A DNA stretch of 47,807 nucleotides, from assembly GCA_017882405.1 (NCBI GenBank), contig JADGPO010000110.1, positions 1-47,807 of the forward strand, in the 5' to 3' direction. Source of the stretch: Solirubrobacteraceae bacterium. GTDB lineage: Bacteria; Actinomycetota; Thermoleophilia; Solirubrobacterales; Solirubrobacteraceae. The notes beneath the pieces were generated by a model. It was not told the origin of the DNA. It saw only the letters and a program-made list of their open reading frames with translations, and ran no database searches. Positions 15,875 through 23,118 of this stretch are shown in pieces. The translations under genes and the position numbers were made by a program. Positions within the stretch are counted from its first letter, which is position 1. Each line of letters begins with the position of its first letter.

Positions 15875-17380
15875 ATGCGTGAAGACGCGGGCCAGGCCGA
15901 GCCGTCGATCCGCCTGGTGACCGCTCCGGTCACCGGGTCTGCGGCGCCGAGCGCCGAGCCCGCGATCGAGCTCCCGACGCTGGGGCTGAACACGAGCCGT
16001 GCGCGCTGGATGCGGCGGGCGGCACCGATCACGTTCGGCCCCCGCGCGGGGCGCATCGGCCTCGCCGCGCTCCCGCTGGGAACGCTGTTGGTGGTGGCGT
16101 GCGCCGCGGCCGGGCCGTCGGTGCTCGTGCCGCGCAGCGCCGAGACATTCCCCAACTGGGAGGCCGGGCCGTTGCACCTGGTGACCACGCGATTGATCAC
16201 CAACCCCGACACCGTGGGGATTGCCTTCAGCCTTCTGCTCGTCGTGATGATCGGCGCCTACATAGCGGTGGTGGGCGCCGCGCGGACGTTCTCGATGCGG
16301 ACGGTCGCGATCGTCGTCGTGGTCCTGCACGTGATCCTGCTGCTGAGCCCGCCGTTGCAGTTGACCGACCTGTTCAACTACCTCGGTTACGCCCGGCTGG
16401 GAGCGCTTCACCACCTCAACCCCTACACCCACGTGATCAAACAGGAGATGTTCGATCCGGTGTACAGGTTCACCAGCTGGCACAGCCTGCGCAGCCCCTA
16501 CGGCCAGCTGTTCTCCGCTCTCACCTATCCGCTGGCGTTCGTGTCGCTGCCGATCGCCTACTGGACGGTGAAGATCGTCACCGTGGTGCTCAGCCTCGGC
16601 TTCATCGGCCTGGTGTGGCACTGCGCGCGGCGACTCGGTCGCGACCCGCGATTCGTCGTCGCCTTCGTGGCCTTCAATCCAATCTTCCTCCTCTACGAGG
16701 TGGCGGGCTTTCACAACGACTTCTTCATGCTGGTCCCCTCGATGGGGGCGATCGCGCTGGTGCTGGCGCGGCGCGACCGGGCGGCGGGCGCGGCCCTGAT
16801 GGTGGCGATCGCCGTCAAGTTCACCGCCGTGCTGCTGTTGCCGTTCCTGCTGCTGGCCGTCCGCGACCGTCCGCGTCAGCTGCGGGTGCTGCTGGGCGCG
16901 GTGCTGGCGGCGATCCCGCTGGCCGGGCTCACGTTCGCGCTGTTCGGCGTCTCGCTGCCCAACCTCCAGCAGCAGAGCTCCCTGCTGACCGACTTCAGCA
17001 TCCCCAACGTCGTCGGCCTGCTGCTGCACGTCGGCGGAGGAACGCCGTCGCTGCTCAAGATCTTCACCGTGGGCGTCGTGGTGGTCGTCGCCTATGAGTT
17101 CTTTGGCAAGCGCGACTGGCTCAACGGCGCCGGCTGGTCGACGCTGGCCCTGATCGCCAGCCTCGCCTGGCTGGTGCCGTGGTACGTCGTCTGGCTGCTG
17201 CCGCTGGCGGCACTGGGCACGAGCGTCCGCCTGCGACAGTTGTGCACGGTGCTGACGGTGTTCTTGATCTTCGCGTTCGTGCCGGTGACCACCAACTACA
17301 TGAACGCCCACAACATCAACCCGCTCAACACGTCGGCCGGTCACGCGTCGCAGAACCTGCAGTCCAAGCTCGCGCGCTGA
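15875..17380 (+). CDS. Polytopic membrane glycosyltransferase, GT-C (MptA/B-like)
   Basis: 501 residues with a 60-residue cytoplasmic tail and about 11-13 hydrophobic helices. The first extracytoplasmic loop and following helix hold LTDLFNYLGYARLGALHHLNPYTH and, further on, RSPYGQLFS. These resemble the acidic-residue and NPY/SPYG motifs of GT-C lipid-linked sugar transferases, in particular the polyprenyl-phosphomannose-dependent alpha-1,6-mannosyltransferase group (MptA/MptB, GT87-related). FHNDFFMLVP and a WLVPWYVVW helix are also typical. It probably transfers a sugar from a polyprenyl-phosphate donor on the outer face of the membrane; acceptor unknown. The start is fixed by a -10 hexamer 6 bases upstream. 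Confidence 0.7.
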   Translation: MREDAGQAEPSIRLVTAPVTGSAAPSAEPAIELPTLGLNTSRARWMRRAAPITFGPRAGRIGLAALPLGTLLVVACAAAGPSVLVPRSAETFPNWEAGPLHLVTTRLITNPDTVGIAFSLLLVVMIGAYIAVVGAARTFSMRTVAIVVVVLHVILLLSPPLQLTDLFNYLGYARLGALHHLNPYTHVIKQEMFDPVYRFTSWHSLRSPYGQLFSALTYPLAFVSLPIAYWTVKIVTVVLSLGFIGLVWHCARRLGRDPRFVVAFVAFNPIFLLYEVAGFHNDFFMLVPSMGAIALVLARRDRAAGAALMVAIAVKFTAVLLLPFLLLAVRDRPRQLRVLLGAVLAAIPLAGLTFALFGVSLPNLQQQSSLLTDFSIPNVVGLLLHVGGGTPSLLKIFTVGVVVVVAYEFFGKRDWLNGAGWSTLALIASLAWLVPWYVVWLLPLAALGTSVRLRQLCTVLTVFLIFAFVPVTTNYMNAHNINPLNTSAGHASQNLQSKLAR

Positions 17381-17403
17381 CGAGCGTCCGACGCGGGTCC
17401 TGT

Positions 17404-17409
17404 TAGCTT
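17404..17409 (+). promoter_or_regulatory. TAGCTT -10 element, leaderless start
   Basis: TANNNT hexamer ending 6 bases before GTG 17416, within the 35-base gap after the previous membrane gene. Confidence 0.5.
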
Positions 17410-17415
17410 CGCGCC

Positions 17416-19104
17416 GTGAGCATCTCTCCTCCTGCCCCGATCGCCGTCGATCGGGCGCCCACCTCGCAGGCCCGGACGGGGCGCCGGCGGATCGATCCGG
17501 TCGAGCTGGGTCTGCTGGCGGTGCTGGCCGTGATCTCGATGTGGGTGGTGGCCACCGACATCGTGCAGGCGGCGCAGCATCACCTGGTGTGGACCCGCAC
17601 CGATGGCTTCTTCATCGTCGACCAGATGCAGTACCTGGCGTGGATCCAATCGGCCGCCCAGCACGGGCTGATCTCCAACCTGTACGTGCTGCGCTCCTCG
17701 CCGGCCGACTACTTCCAGCCGGCGATCGTGATCTCCGGCGGCCTGCTCAAGCTGGGGATCGCCCCGTGGCTGACGCTGATGCTGTGGAAGCCGGTGGCGG
17801 TGGTGAGCTTCTTCCTGGCCGCCCGGGCCGTCGTTCACCACGTGTTCTCGCGGCGCATCGATCGCCGGGTGGCACTCGCTCTGGGGCTGCTGTTCGGATC
17901 GCTGAGCTCCGTCTACGGCTCGCTGGGGATCATCGGCGACATGATGGCGACGTGGTCGTCGTGGGGGTATCCGTTCGGCCTGATCGCCGTCGCGCTGATC
18001 GTCCTCGCCCTGCTGCGCTACGACCGCGCCCGCGCGGCCGGGCGTCTCTCCTGGACACCGGGGGTGCTGGGCGCGCTGGCGAGCAGCCTGCACCCCTGGC
18101 AGGGCGAGCTGCTGATCCTCATCGTGGCCGGCGCCGAGCTGGTGCGCGCTCCCGAGACCCTGCGGGGGCTGCGAGCGGCCGGCCACTACCGGGCGGTGTG
18201 GCGCTGGCCGGCCGATCGCCGGCTGGCGCTGCCGCTGCTGACGATCGCCCTGACGCTGGCGCCGCTGGTCTACTACCTGGGGCTCGGTCACCTGGACGTC
18301 AACTGGGAGATGGCGCGCCAGAATTCAAAGCACGCGTTCTCGTTCTGGGCGATCGCGATCGGCATCGCGCCGCTGGCCGTGTTCGCGGCGCTGGGCTACC
18401 GCGGCCGCCCGGCGGACTTCCTGGAACTGTCGTTGCGAGCGTGGGTGCCGGCGGCGCTGGTCATCTACCTCCTGTCGGCGACCGCGCTGGGCGCCACGCC
18501 GCTGCACGCCTTCAACGGGATCACGATCCCGCTGGCCGTGCTGGCGGTCAAGGGAGTGCGGGGCACGGGGCTGGCCCGGATCCCGCGGGGACGGCTGCTG
18601 GCCGGCGCGGCGGTCCTGCTGGGAACCGTGCCCGCCAACGTCTACGCGATGGCGTATGCCCACAACTACACCGCTCCGCAGTTCAACAATGGCAACTACG
18701 TCCGGGCCGACGAGCTCCGGGCGATCCGCTATCTGGACGACAACCCGGAGCATGGCGGCGTGCTCAGCCAGTTCTACCTCGGCGACCTCGTGCCCGCCTT
18801 CACCGGCCGCCAGGTGTTCGTCGGTGACTGCCTGTGGACCGAGCCCGAGTGCATCCCGCGCTCGCTGGCCGCCGACCGGTTCTTCCAGGGGCGGATGTCG
18901 CCGACGGTGGCTCGCCGCTTCGCGCTCGAGACGGGCGGGCGCTTTTTGCTGGCCAGCTGCAATCGCCACATCGATATGCGCCGCCAGCTCGGGTCGCTGA
19001 TCGTCGACACGCGGCGCTTCGGTTGCGCGACGGTATGGGAGCTACGGGAGCCCGCCAAGCCCAGCGGACGGTTCGGGGCGGTGCCGCTGCACCGCCATGC
19101 CTGA
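17416..19104 (+). CDS. Polytopic membrane protein, possible GT-C glycosyltransferase
   Basis: 562 residues, about 11 membrane helices. After the first helix comes a loop with RTDGFFIVDQMQYLAWIQSA, an acidic motif placed as in GT-C sugar transferases. SSLHPWQGELL lies mid-protein. The last third (from about 430) is a soluble extracytoplasmic domain with VLSQFYLGDLVPAFTGRQVFVGD and two Cys (in FVGDCLWTEPEC and ASCNRH) that could form a disulfide. That layout (GT-C core plus C-terminal outer domain with a GR-VFVGD-like segment) is common among uncharacterised actinobacterial envelope proteins. Function unproven; the GTG start is supported by a -10 hexamer. Confidence 0.6.
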   Translation: MSISPPAPIAVDRAPTSQARTGRRRIDPVELGLLAVLAVISMWVVATDIVQAAQHHLVWTRTDGFFIVDQMQYLAWIQSAAQHGLISNLYVLRSSPADYFQPAIVISGGLLKLGIAPWLTLMLWKPVAVVSFFLAARAVVHHVFSRRIDRRVALALGLLFGSLSSVYGSLGIIGDMMATWSSWGYPFGLIAVALIVLALLRYDRARAAGRLSWTPGVLGALASSLHPWQGELLILIVAGAELVRAPETLRGLRAAGHYRAVWRWPADRRLALPLLTIALTLAPLVYYLGLGHLDVNWEMARQNSKHAFSFWAIAIGIAPLAVFAALGYRGRPADFLELSLRAWVPAALVIYLLSATALGATPLHAFNGITIPLAVLAVKGVRGTGLARIPRGRLLAGAAVLLGTVPANVYAMAYAHNYTAPQFNNGNYVRADELRAIRYLDDNPEHGGVLSQFYLGDLVPAFTGRQVFVGDCLWTEPECIPRSLAADRFFQGRMSPTVARRFALETGGRFLLASCNRHIDMRRQLGSLIVDTRRFGCATVWELREPAKPSGRFGAVPLHRHA

Positions 19105-19144
19105 GACACGGGCCGCGCCCGGCCTCTGCCAGAATGCCCGCCCG

Positions 19145-19510
19145 ATGCGGCTGTTCGCGCTCCGAGGCGCCAATAGCGTCGAGCGAAACGAGGCGAGCGC
19201 GATCCTCGACGCCACCGCGGAGCTGCTCCGCGAGCTGATGGAGCGCAACTCCCTCACGCCGGAGGCGATGGTCAGCTGCATCCTGACGCTCACCGACGAC
19301 CTCAACGCCGAGTTCCCGGCGGTGGCCGCCCGGCAGCTGGGCCTCGATCGGGTGCCGCTGCTGTGCACCCGGGAGATCCCCGTCCCCGGGTCGCTGCCGC
19401 GGGTGATCCGCACGATGGTCCACTACTACGCGCCCGAGGACCACCAGCCCCTGCACGTCTACCTAGGCGAGGCGCGGGTCCTGCGACGCGACCTGGAATC
19501 GGCACAATAG
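19145..19510 (+). CDS. aroH: Chorismate mutase, AroH (monofunctional) class
   Basis: Converts chorismate to prephenate, the branch to Phe and Tyr. 121 residues, the usual length of the trimeric AroH fold of Bacillus subtilis. Active-site residues align by eye: Arg7 (ALRGANSV), Cys74 and Glu77 (LLCTREIPVPGS), Arg89 (RVIRTMVHYY). The start is ATG 19145; a longer reading from 19097 adds 16 atypical residues. A weak CAGAAT lies 9 bases upstream. It opens the aromatic cluster, directly before the aminotransferase. Confidence 0.92.
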   Translation: MRLFALRGANSVERNEASAILDATAELLRELMERNSLTPEAMVSCILTLTDDLNAEFPAVAARQLGLDRVPLLCTREIPVPGSLPRVIRTMVHYYAPEDHQPLHVYLGEARVLRRDLESAQ

Positions 19511-19513
19511 GTT
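19508..19513 (+). promoter_or_regulatory. TAGGTT -10 element, leaderless hisC start
   Basis: Begins with the TAG stop of the chorismate mutase gene and ends 6 bases before the ATG at 19520. Second case in the window where a stop codon doubles as the start of a -10 hexamer. Confidence 0.45.
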
Positions 19514-19519
19514 TCAGCT

Positions 19520-20602
19520 ATGGCGATCGAGTTCGGAGAGCGCATCCGCCGGATCCCCGCCTACCCGCTGGCCGCCGGTTACGACCTCGGCGAGGACGTG
19601 GCGATGCTGGCCTCCAACGAGTCCTGCTTCGCGCCGCACCCCGAGGCGATCGCCGCCGCTCACCGGGCGCTGGCAGGCGTGCACCGTTATCCCGATCCCG
19701 CTTACGCCCCGCTGCGCAGCGCCCTGTCCGATCGCTACGGCGTGCCCCGCGAGCGGATCGCGTTGGGCAACGGCTCGTGCGACATCCTGCTGTCGTTTGG
19801 CGAGGCGCTGCTGGAGCCGGGGGCGGAGCTCGTGTACGCCTGGCCGGCGTTCAGCGTGTATCCGCACCTGGCCGCCGCGTCGGGCGCGCGGGCGATCGAG
19901 GTGCCGCTCGACGTCGAGGACCGCCACGACCTGGACGCGATGGCCGCCGAGATCACCGTGGCCACGCAACTGGTCCTGATCTGCAATCCCAACAACCCGA
20001 CCTCCACCTCGCTCGGACTGGAGGAGATCGAGGAGTTCCTCGCCCGCGTCCCGCGCCACGTGTGCGTGATCCTGGACGAGGCCTACGTGGAGTTCGCGCT
20101 GGCGGTCGGCGACACCTACGCGTCGCTGGACCTGCTGCGCCGGTGGCCCAACCTGGTGCTGCTGCGCACGTTCTCCAAGGCCTACGGACTGGCCGGCCTG
20201 CGCGTCGGCTACGGGCTGTGCGGCACCGAGGAGCTGCGCGCCGCCGTCGACCAGGTGCGCCAGCCGTTCTATCTCAACATGGCCGCCCAGGCGGCCGCCG
20301 TGCAGGCGCTGCTTCACCAGGACGAGGTCGAGCGGCGCGTCACCCACACCGTCGCCGCCCGCGTGGCGCTGACCGACGGCCTGCGCCGGCTGGGGCTGTG
20401 GGTGGCCGACTCCGACGCCAACTTCATCTGGACCCACCTTCCCGACGACGCCGACGAGGACGCCACGATCAGCGGGCTGCGCGACCGCGGCGTGCTGGTG
20501 CGCGCCGGCCGAGCCCTGGGACGCCAGAACTCACTGCGGGTCACGATCGGCACCGACGCCGAGAACCGCCGCTTCCTGGCGGCCATGTCCGAACTGGTCT
20601 GA
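19520..20602 (+). CDS. hisC: HisC-family aminotransferase (histidinol-P or aromatic)
   Basis: PLP aminotransferase, fold type I, 360 residues. SNES near 32-35, the conserved substrate-side CNPNNPT (155-161), LDEAYVEF with the PLP-contacting Asp (186-192), and PLP lysine Lys220 in TFSKAYGLAGLRVGYG. Family membership is clear. HisC-like enzymes act on histidinol phosphate, on phenylpyruvate/4-hydroxyphenylpyruvate, or both. Placement between chorismate mutase and the DAHP synthase/prephenate dehydrogenase genes, with no other his gene nearby, makes an aromatic aminotransferase role likely. The symbol reflects the family only. Confidence 0.88.
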   Translation: MAIEFGERIRRIPAYPLAAGYDLGEDVAMLASNESCFAPHPEAIAAAHRALAGVHRYPDPAYAPLRSALSDRYGVPRERIALGNGSCDILLSFGEALLEPGAELVYAWPAFSVYPHLAAASGARAIEVPLDVEDRHDLDAMAAEITVATQLVLICNPNNPTSTSLGLEEIEEFLARVPRHVCVILDEAYVEFALAVGDTYASLDLLRRWPNLVLLRTFSKAYGLAGLRVGYGLCGTEELRAAVDQVRQPFYLNMAAQAAAVQALLHQDEVERRVTHTVAARVALTDGLRRLGLWVADSDANFIWTHLPDDADEDATISGLRDRGVLVRAGRALGRQNSLRVTIGTDAENRRFLAAMSELV

Positions 20603-20619
20603 GCGCACTGAGCGTCCGT

Positions 20620-22020
20620 GTGCACAGGCCGGCCTGGGCGCTGCCGGTCGTCGTGGCGGTCGTCCTCCTCGCGGCGTCGATCGCCTTCGTGGCCGTCGTC
20701 GGCTTCCGGCCGTCCTTCGACCCCTATGGGTGGCTGGTGTGGGGACACCAGACGCTCCACGGCCACCTCGACACCGACGCAGCGCCCTCGTGGAAGCCGC
20801 TGACGTTCATCTTCACCGTGCCCTACGCGCTGTTCGGCCACACCGCGGTGTGGCTGTGGACGGTCACCGCGGTCGCGGGGACGTTGGGCGGCGCGGTGTT
20901 CGCCGCGCGCATCGCCTACCGGCTCACCGGGGCGGGTGCGGAGCAGGCTCAGCGCCGCTGGGCGCCCTACGTGGCCGGCGGGGTGGCGGGCATCGGGGTG
21001 CTCGGCATCAACACCTACTCGCACTGGACCCTGATCGCCAACGCCGACCCGCTCAATGTGACGCTTCTGTTGGCCGCGATCGACGCGCATCTGTCGAGGT
21101 GGCCGCGCCTGGCCTTCGCGGTCCTCGTGCTCGCCGCGCTCGGCCGGCCAGAGGTGTGGCCGTTCGCCGGGCTGTACGCCGTCTGGCTGTGGGTGCGGGA
21201 GCCCTCGGCGCGTCCGTGGGCGCTGCTGGGACTCGTCCTCATCGCCGCCGCCTGGTTCGCCGTCCCGGGGCTCACGTCCAAGAGCTGGCTGCGGCCGGGG
21301 GACCTGGCGCTCAACCAGGGGACGGTCATCCACGGCAACAAGATCGTCGGAGTGTTTGACCGCTGGCGCAGCCTGTACGAGCCGCCCATGCAGATCGCGG
21401 CGGCGCTCGGAGTGCTGCTGGCGGCGGTGCGCCGGGACGCTACGACGCTCGGCCTGGCGGCCTGCGCCGCGCTGTGGGTGATCGTCGAGATCGCCTTCGC
21501 CTACCACGGCTGGTCGGCGGTGTCGCGCTACCTGCTCGAGCCCGCGGCAGTGATGGTTGTCGTGGCCGGCGGGTTCGTCGGCCGGCTGCTGTCGGACACC
21601 TCCGGCCGGGGGTTCGCCGTCGGGCTGCTCGGTCCGGCCCTGGTGCTCGTGCTGCTCGCGACGCTGGTGCCGGCGGCGCTCGACCGCGAGCGCACCTGGC
21701 ATGCGCAGATCAGCCGTGCGCGCGACGACGCGAAGGTGATCGATGGCCTGAGCACCGTCGTCGCTCGGGTCGGTGGGGGACGGCGCATCCTGCGCTGCGG
21801 CCAGGCGGTCTCGTACAACCGCCTGCAGAGTACCGTCGCGTGGACGATCGGGGTCAACGTCGGCAAGGTGGGGTACAACGTGGCCAAGTCGATCGCTCGC
21901 GGCGATCCGATCGTCGTCCTCACACCGCAGCGGCAGGGGTGGCGGGTGCGGCCCTACAACCAGACCGGCGTCGCGGCGGCGGCGTGCGCCCATCTCGGCG
22001 TCGACAGCCCCAGCGGCTGA
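20620..22020 (+). CDS. Polytopic membrane protein, possible GT-C transferase
   Basis: About 466 residues, roughly ten membrane helices. After the first helix the loop reads FDPYGWLVWGHQTLHG, then SWKPLTFIFTVPYALFG, resembling the acidic first-loop motif of GT-C type glycosyltransferases. The last 100 residues form a soluble outer part. The start is uncertain: GTG 20620 is the best normal codon, but the frame is open through the hisC stop, so CTG codons at 20599 or 20608 would also give a coupled start. Located inside the aromatic cluster but not obviously connected with it; it faces the attenuator region. Confidence 0.6.
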   Translation: MHRPAWALPVVVAVVLLAASIAFVAVVGFRPSFDPYGWLVWGHQTLHGHLDTDAAPSWKPLTFIFTVPYALFGHTAVWLWTVTAVAGTLGGAVFAARIAYRLTGAGAEQAQRRWAPYVAGGVAGIGVLGINTYSHWTLIANADPLNVTLLLAAIDAHLSRWPRLAFAVLVLAALGRPEVWPFAGLYAVWLWVREPSARPWALLGLVLIAAAWFAVPGLTSKSWLRPGDLALNQGTVIHGNKIVGVFDRWRSLYEPPMQIAAALGVLLAAVRRDATTLGLAACAALWVIVEIAFAYHGWSAVSRYLLEPAAVMVVVAGGFVGRLLSDTSGRGFAVGLLGPALVLVLLATLVPAALDRERTWHAQISRARDDAKVIDGLSTVVARVGGGRRILRCGQAVSYNRLQSTVAWTIGVNVGKVGYNVAKSIARGDPIVVLTPQRQGWRVRPYNQTGVAAAACAHLGVDSPSG

Positions 22021-22028
22021 CGTCGCGG

Positions 22029-22058
22029 TTGCGGGAGGGCGGGGCGGTCTGCTAGAAC
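22029..22058 (+). promoter_or_regulatory. Candidate promoter for the aromatic leader peptide
   Basis: TTGCGG (22029-22034) and TAGAAC (22053-22058) separated by 18 bases. Transcription would begin about 5 bases before the leader ATG (22071), giving an almost leaderless message. The -10 lacks the final T. Confidence 0.4.
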
Positions 22059-22070
22059 CCCGCGCAGCGC

Positions 22071-22136
22071 ATGAACGATCTCGCCCCCACTTTCGGCTGG
22101 TCCTTCTACGCGCGCTTCGTCTGGCGATTTAGCTAG
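22071..22136 (+). CDS. Aromatic-rich leader peptide (putative attenuator, 21 aa)
   Basis: ATG-to-TAG ORF of 21 codons. Phe occurs at 8, 12, 16 and 20, Trp at 10 and 18, Tyr at 13, so a third of the peptide, and more than half of residues 8-20, is aromatic. All three end products of the pathway are represented. It lies 110 bases before the DAHP synthase gene and is followed by competing stem-loops and a T-tailed hairpin. This is the classic layout of a ribosome-mediated attenuator: slow decoding of Phe/Trp/Tyr codons would stall the ribosome and change folding downstream. Attenuators of this kind are known in Actinobacteria for trp genes and, as I recall, an aroF-linked leader in Corynebacterium. 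Role inferred. Confidence 0.65.
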   Translation: MNDLAPTFGWSFYARFVWRFS

Positions 22137-22157
22137 GCGCTCGGCCACACCCCCGCA

Positions 22158-22177
22158 CCCGCCGACCGACCGGCGGG
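22158..22177 (+). promoter_or_regulatory. Stem-loop after the leader peptide
   Basis: CCCGCCG (22158-22164) pairs perfectly with CGGCGGG (22171-22177) across a 6-base loop. Its loop region contains CCGACC (22166-22171), which can instead pair with GGTCGG at 22188-22193. This is the first of several mutually exclusive pairings in the leader. Confidence 0.5.
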
Positions 22178-22188
22178 AGTGCTCGGAG

Positions 22189-22217
22189 GTCGGGCGCCGA
22201 CTCATTCCCCTGGTCGG
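22189..22217 (+). promoter_or_regulatory. Competing CCGAC/GTCGG pairings (antiterminator candidate)
   Basis: GTCGG (22189-22193) can pair with CCGAC (22197-22201). That same CCGAC can pair with GTCGG (22213-22217), whose first base and following four are stem and loop of the terminator hairpin. Taken with CCGAC at 22162-22170, the leader has alternating complementary segments 1-2-3-4 in which 1:2, 2:3 and 3:4 exclude one another. Folding energies were not computed. Confidence 0.45.
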
Positions 22218-22233
22218 TCCAGGTGTTTCTTTA
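22209..22233 (+). terminator. Putative attenuator terminator hairpin
   Basis: CCTGG (22209-22213), loop TCGGT, CCAGG (22219-22223), followed by the T-rich run TGTTTCTTTA (22224-22233). In a genome this GC-rich such a T cluster is conspicuous. The stem is only 5 bp, so strength is modest. The end of the T run also overlaps TACAGT, which could be a -10 element for a separate transcript. Confidence 0.4.
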
Positions 22234-22237
22234 CAGT
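22232..22237 (+). promoter_or_regulatory. TACAGT, possible -10 for leaderless GTG 22246
   Basis: TANNNT hexamer ending 8 bases before GTG 22246. If active it would bypass the attenuator. The alternative is that the gene is translated from ATG 22267 behind AAAGGA on the attenuated transcript. Confidence 0.35.
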
Positions 22238-22245
22238 TTCCGGGC

Positions 22246-23070
22246 GTGGGAAAGGACCAGTTGCCGATGATTGCAGTGGAGCAGGAACACGAACAGGCGG
22301 TACTCAGAATCGCCGGCCGACCGATCGGCGGCCCGCATTTCGCGATGATCGCCGGGCCGTGCACGGTCGAGTCGCGCGAGCAGGTGCTGGAAGCCGCGGC
22401 CGCTGTGAGCGATGCCGGCGCCACGATGTTCCGCGGCGGTGCCTACAAGCCGCGCACCTCTCCCTACGCGTTCCAGGGGCTCGGCCAGGAGGGGCTGCGC
22501 CTGCTCGCCGAAGCCAAGGCGCAGACGGGCCTGCCGATCGTCACCGAGGTGATGGACGCGCGCGACCTGGAGGAGTTGCTGGAGGTCGCCGACGTGCTAC
22601 AGATCGGCGCGCGCAACATGCAGAACTACACGCTGCTGTCCGAGGTGGGCCGCTGTGGACGCCCGGCGCTGCTCAAGCGCGGGCTCTCGTCCACGCTCGA
22701 CGAGCTGCTGATGGCCGCCGAGTACATCCTCAAGGAGGGCAACGAGGCGGTGATCCTCTGTGAGCGCGGGATCCGCACGTTCGAGACCTCGTACCGCTTC
22801 ACGCTGGACCTGATGGCGATCCCCGTGCTGAAGGCTCGTACGCATCTGCCGGTGATCGTCGACCCCAGCCACGCCGCCGGCCGGCGAGACCTGGTGGAGC
22901 CGATGTCGCTGGCCGCCGCCGCCGCCGGTGCCGACGGGATCATCGTCGAGGTCCACCCGCGTCCCGACGAGGCGATCTGCGACGCGGCCCAGCAGCTGCC
23001 GGCGGCCGAGTTCGCCGACTACCTGGAACGCGTCCGCGCCGTCGCGGCGATTGCCGGCAAGGTGCTCTAG
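22246..23070 (+). CDS. aroF: DAHP synthase, type I-beta (AroF/KDO8PS-like)
   Basis: Condenses phosphoenolpyruvate and erythrose-4-phosphate to DAHP, the first shikimate-pathway step. 274 residues. IAGPCTVES near the N-terminus, [54 protein letters not shown] and [14 protein letters not shown] are the I-beta/KDO8P synthase signatures; PRTSPYxFQG marks it as DAHP rather than KDO8P synthase. It has only about 30 residues before the barrel, so it lacks both the ferredoxin-like regulatory domain of the Thermotoga enzyme and a fused chorismate mutase. Allosteric feedback is therefore doubtful. Start is GTG 22246 (leaderless) or ATG 22267 (AAAGGA 10 bases upstream). Confidence 0.93.
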   Translation: MGKDQLPMIAVEQEHEQAVLRIAGRPIGGPHFAMIAGPCTVESREQVLEAAAAVSDAGATMFRGGAYKPRTSPYAFQGLGQEGLRLLAEAKAQTGLPIVTEVMDARDLEELLEVADVLQIGARNMQNYTLLSEVGRCGRPALLKRGLSSTLDELLMAAEYILKEGNEAVILCERGIRTFETSYRFTLDLMAIPVLKARTHLPVIVDPSHAAGRRDLVEPMSLAAAAAGADGIIVEVHPRPDEAICDAAQQLPAAEFADYLERVRAVAAIAGKVL

Positions 23071-23106
23071 TGCGGCGTTCCGAAAGGGATTTCCACAACG
23101 GTGCAC

Positions 23107-23112
23107 TAGGTT
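23107..23112 (+). promoter_or_regulatory. TAGGTT -10 element, leaderless start
   Basis: TANNNT hexamer ending 6 bases before GTG 23119, in the 48-base gap between the two DAHP synthases. It allows the second gene to be expressed independently of the attenuator. Confidence 0.5.
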
Positions 23113-23118
23113 GACCCT

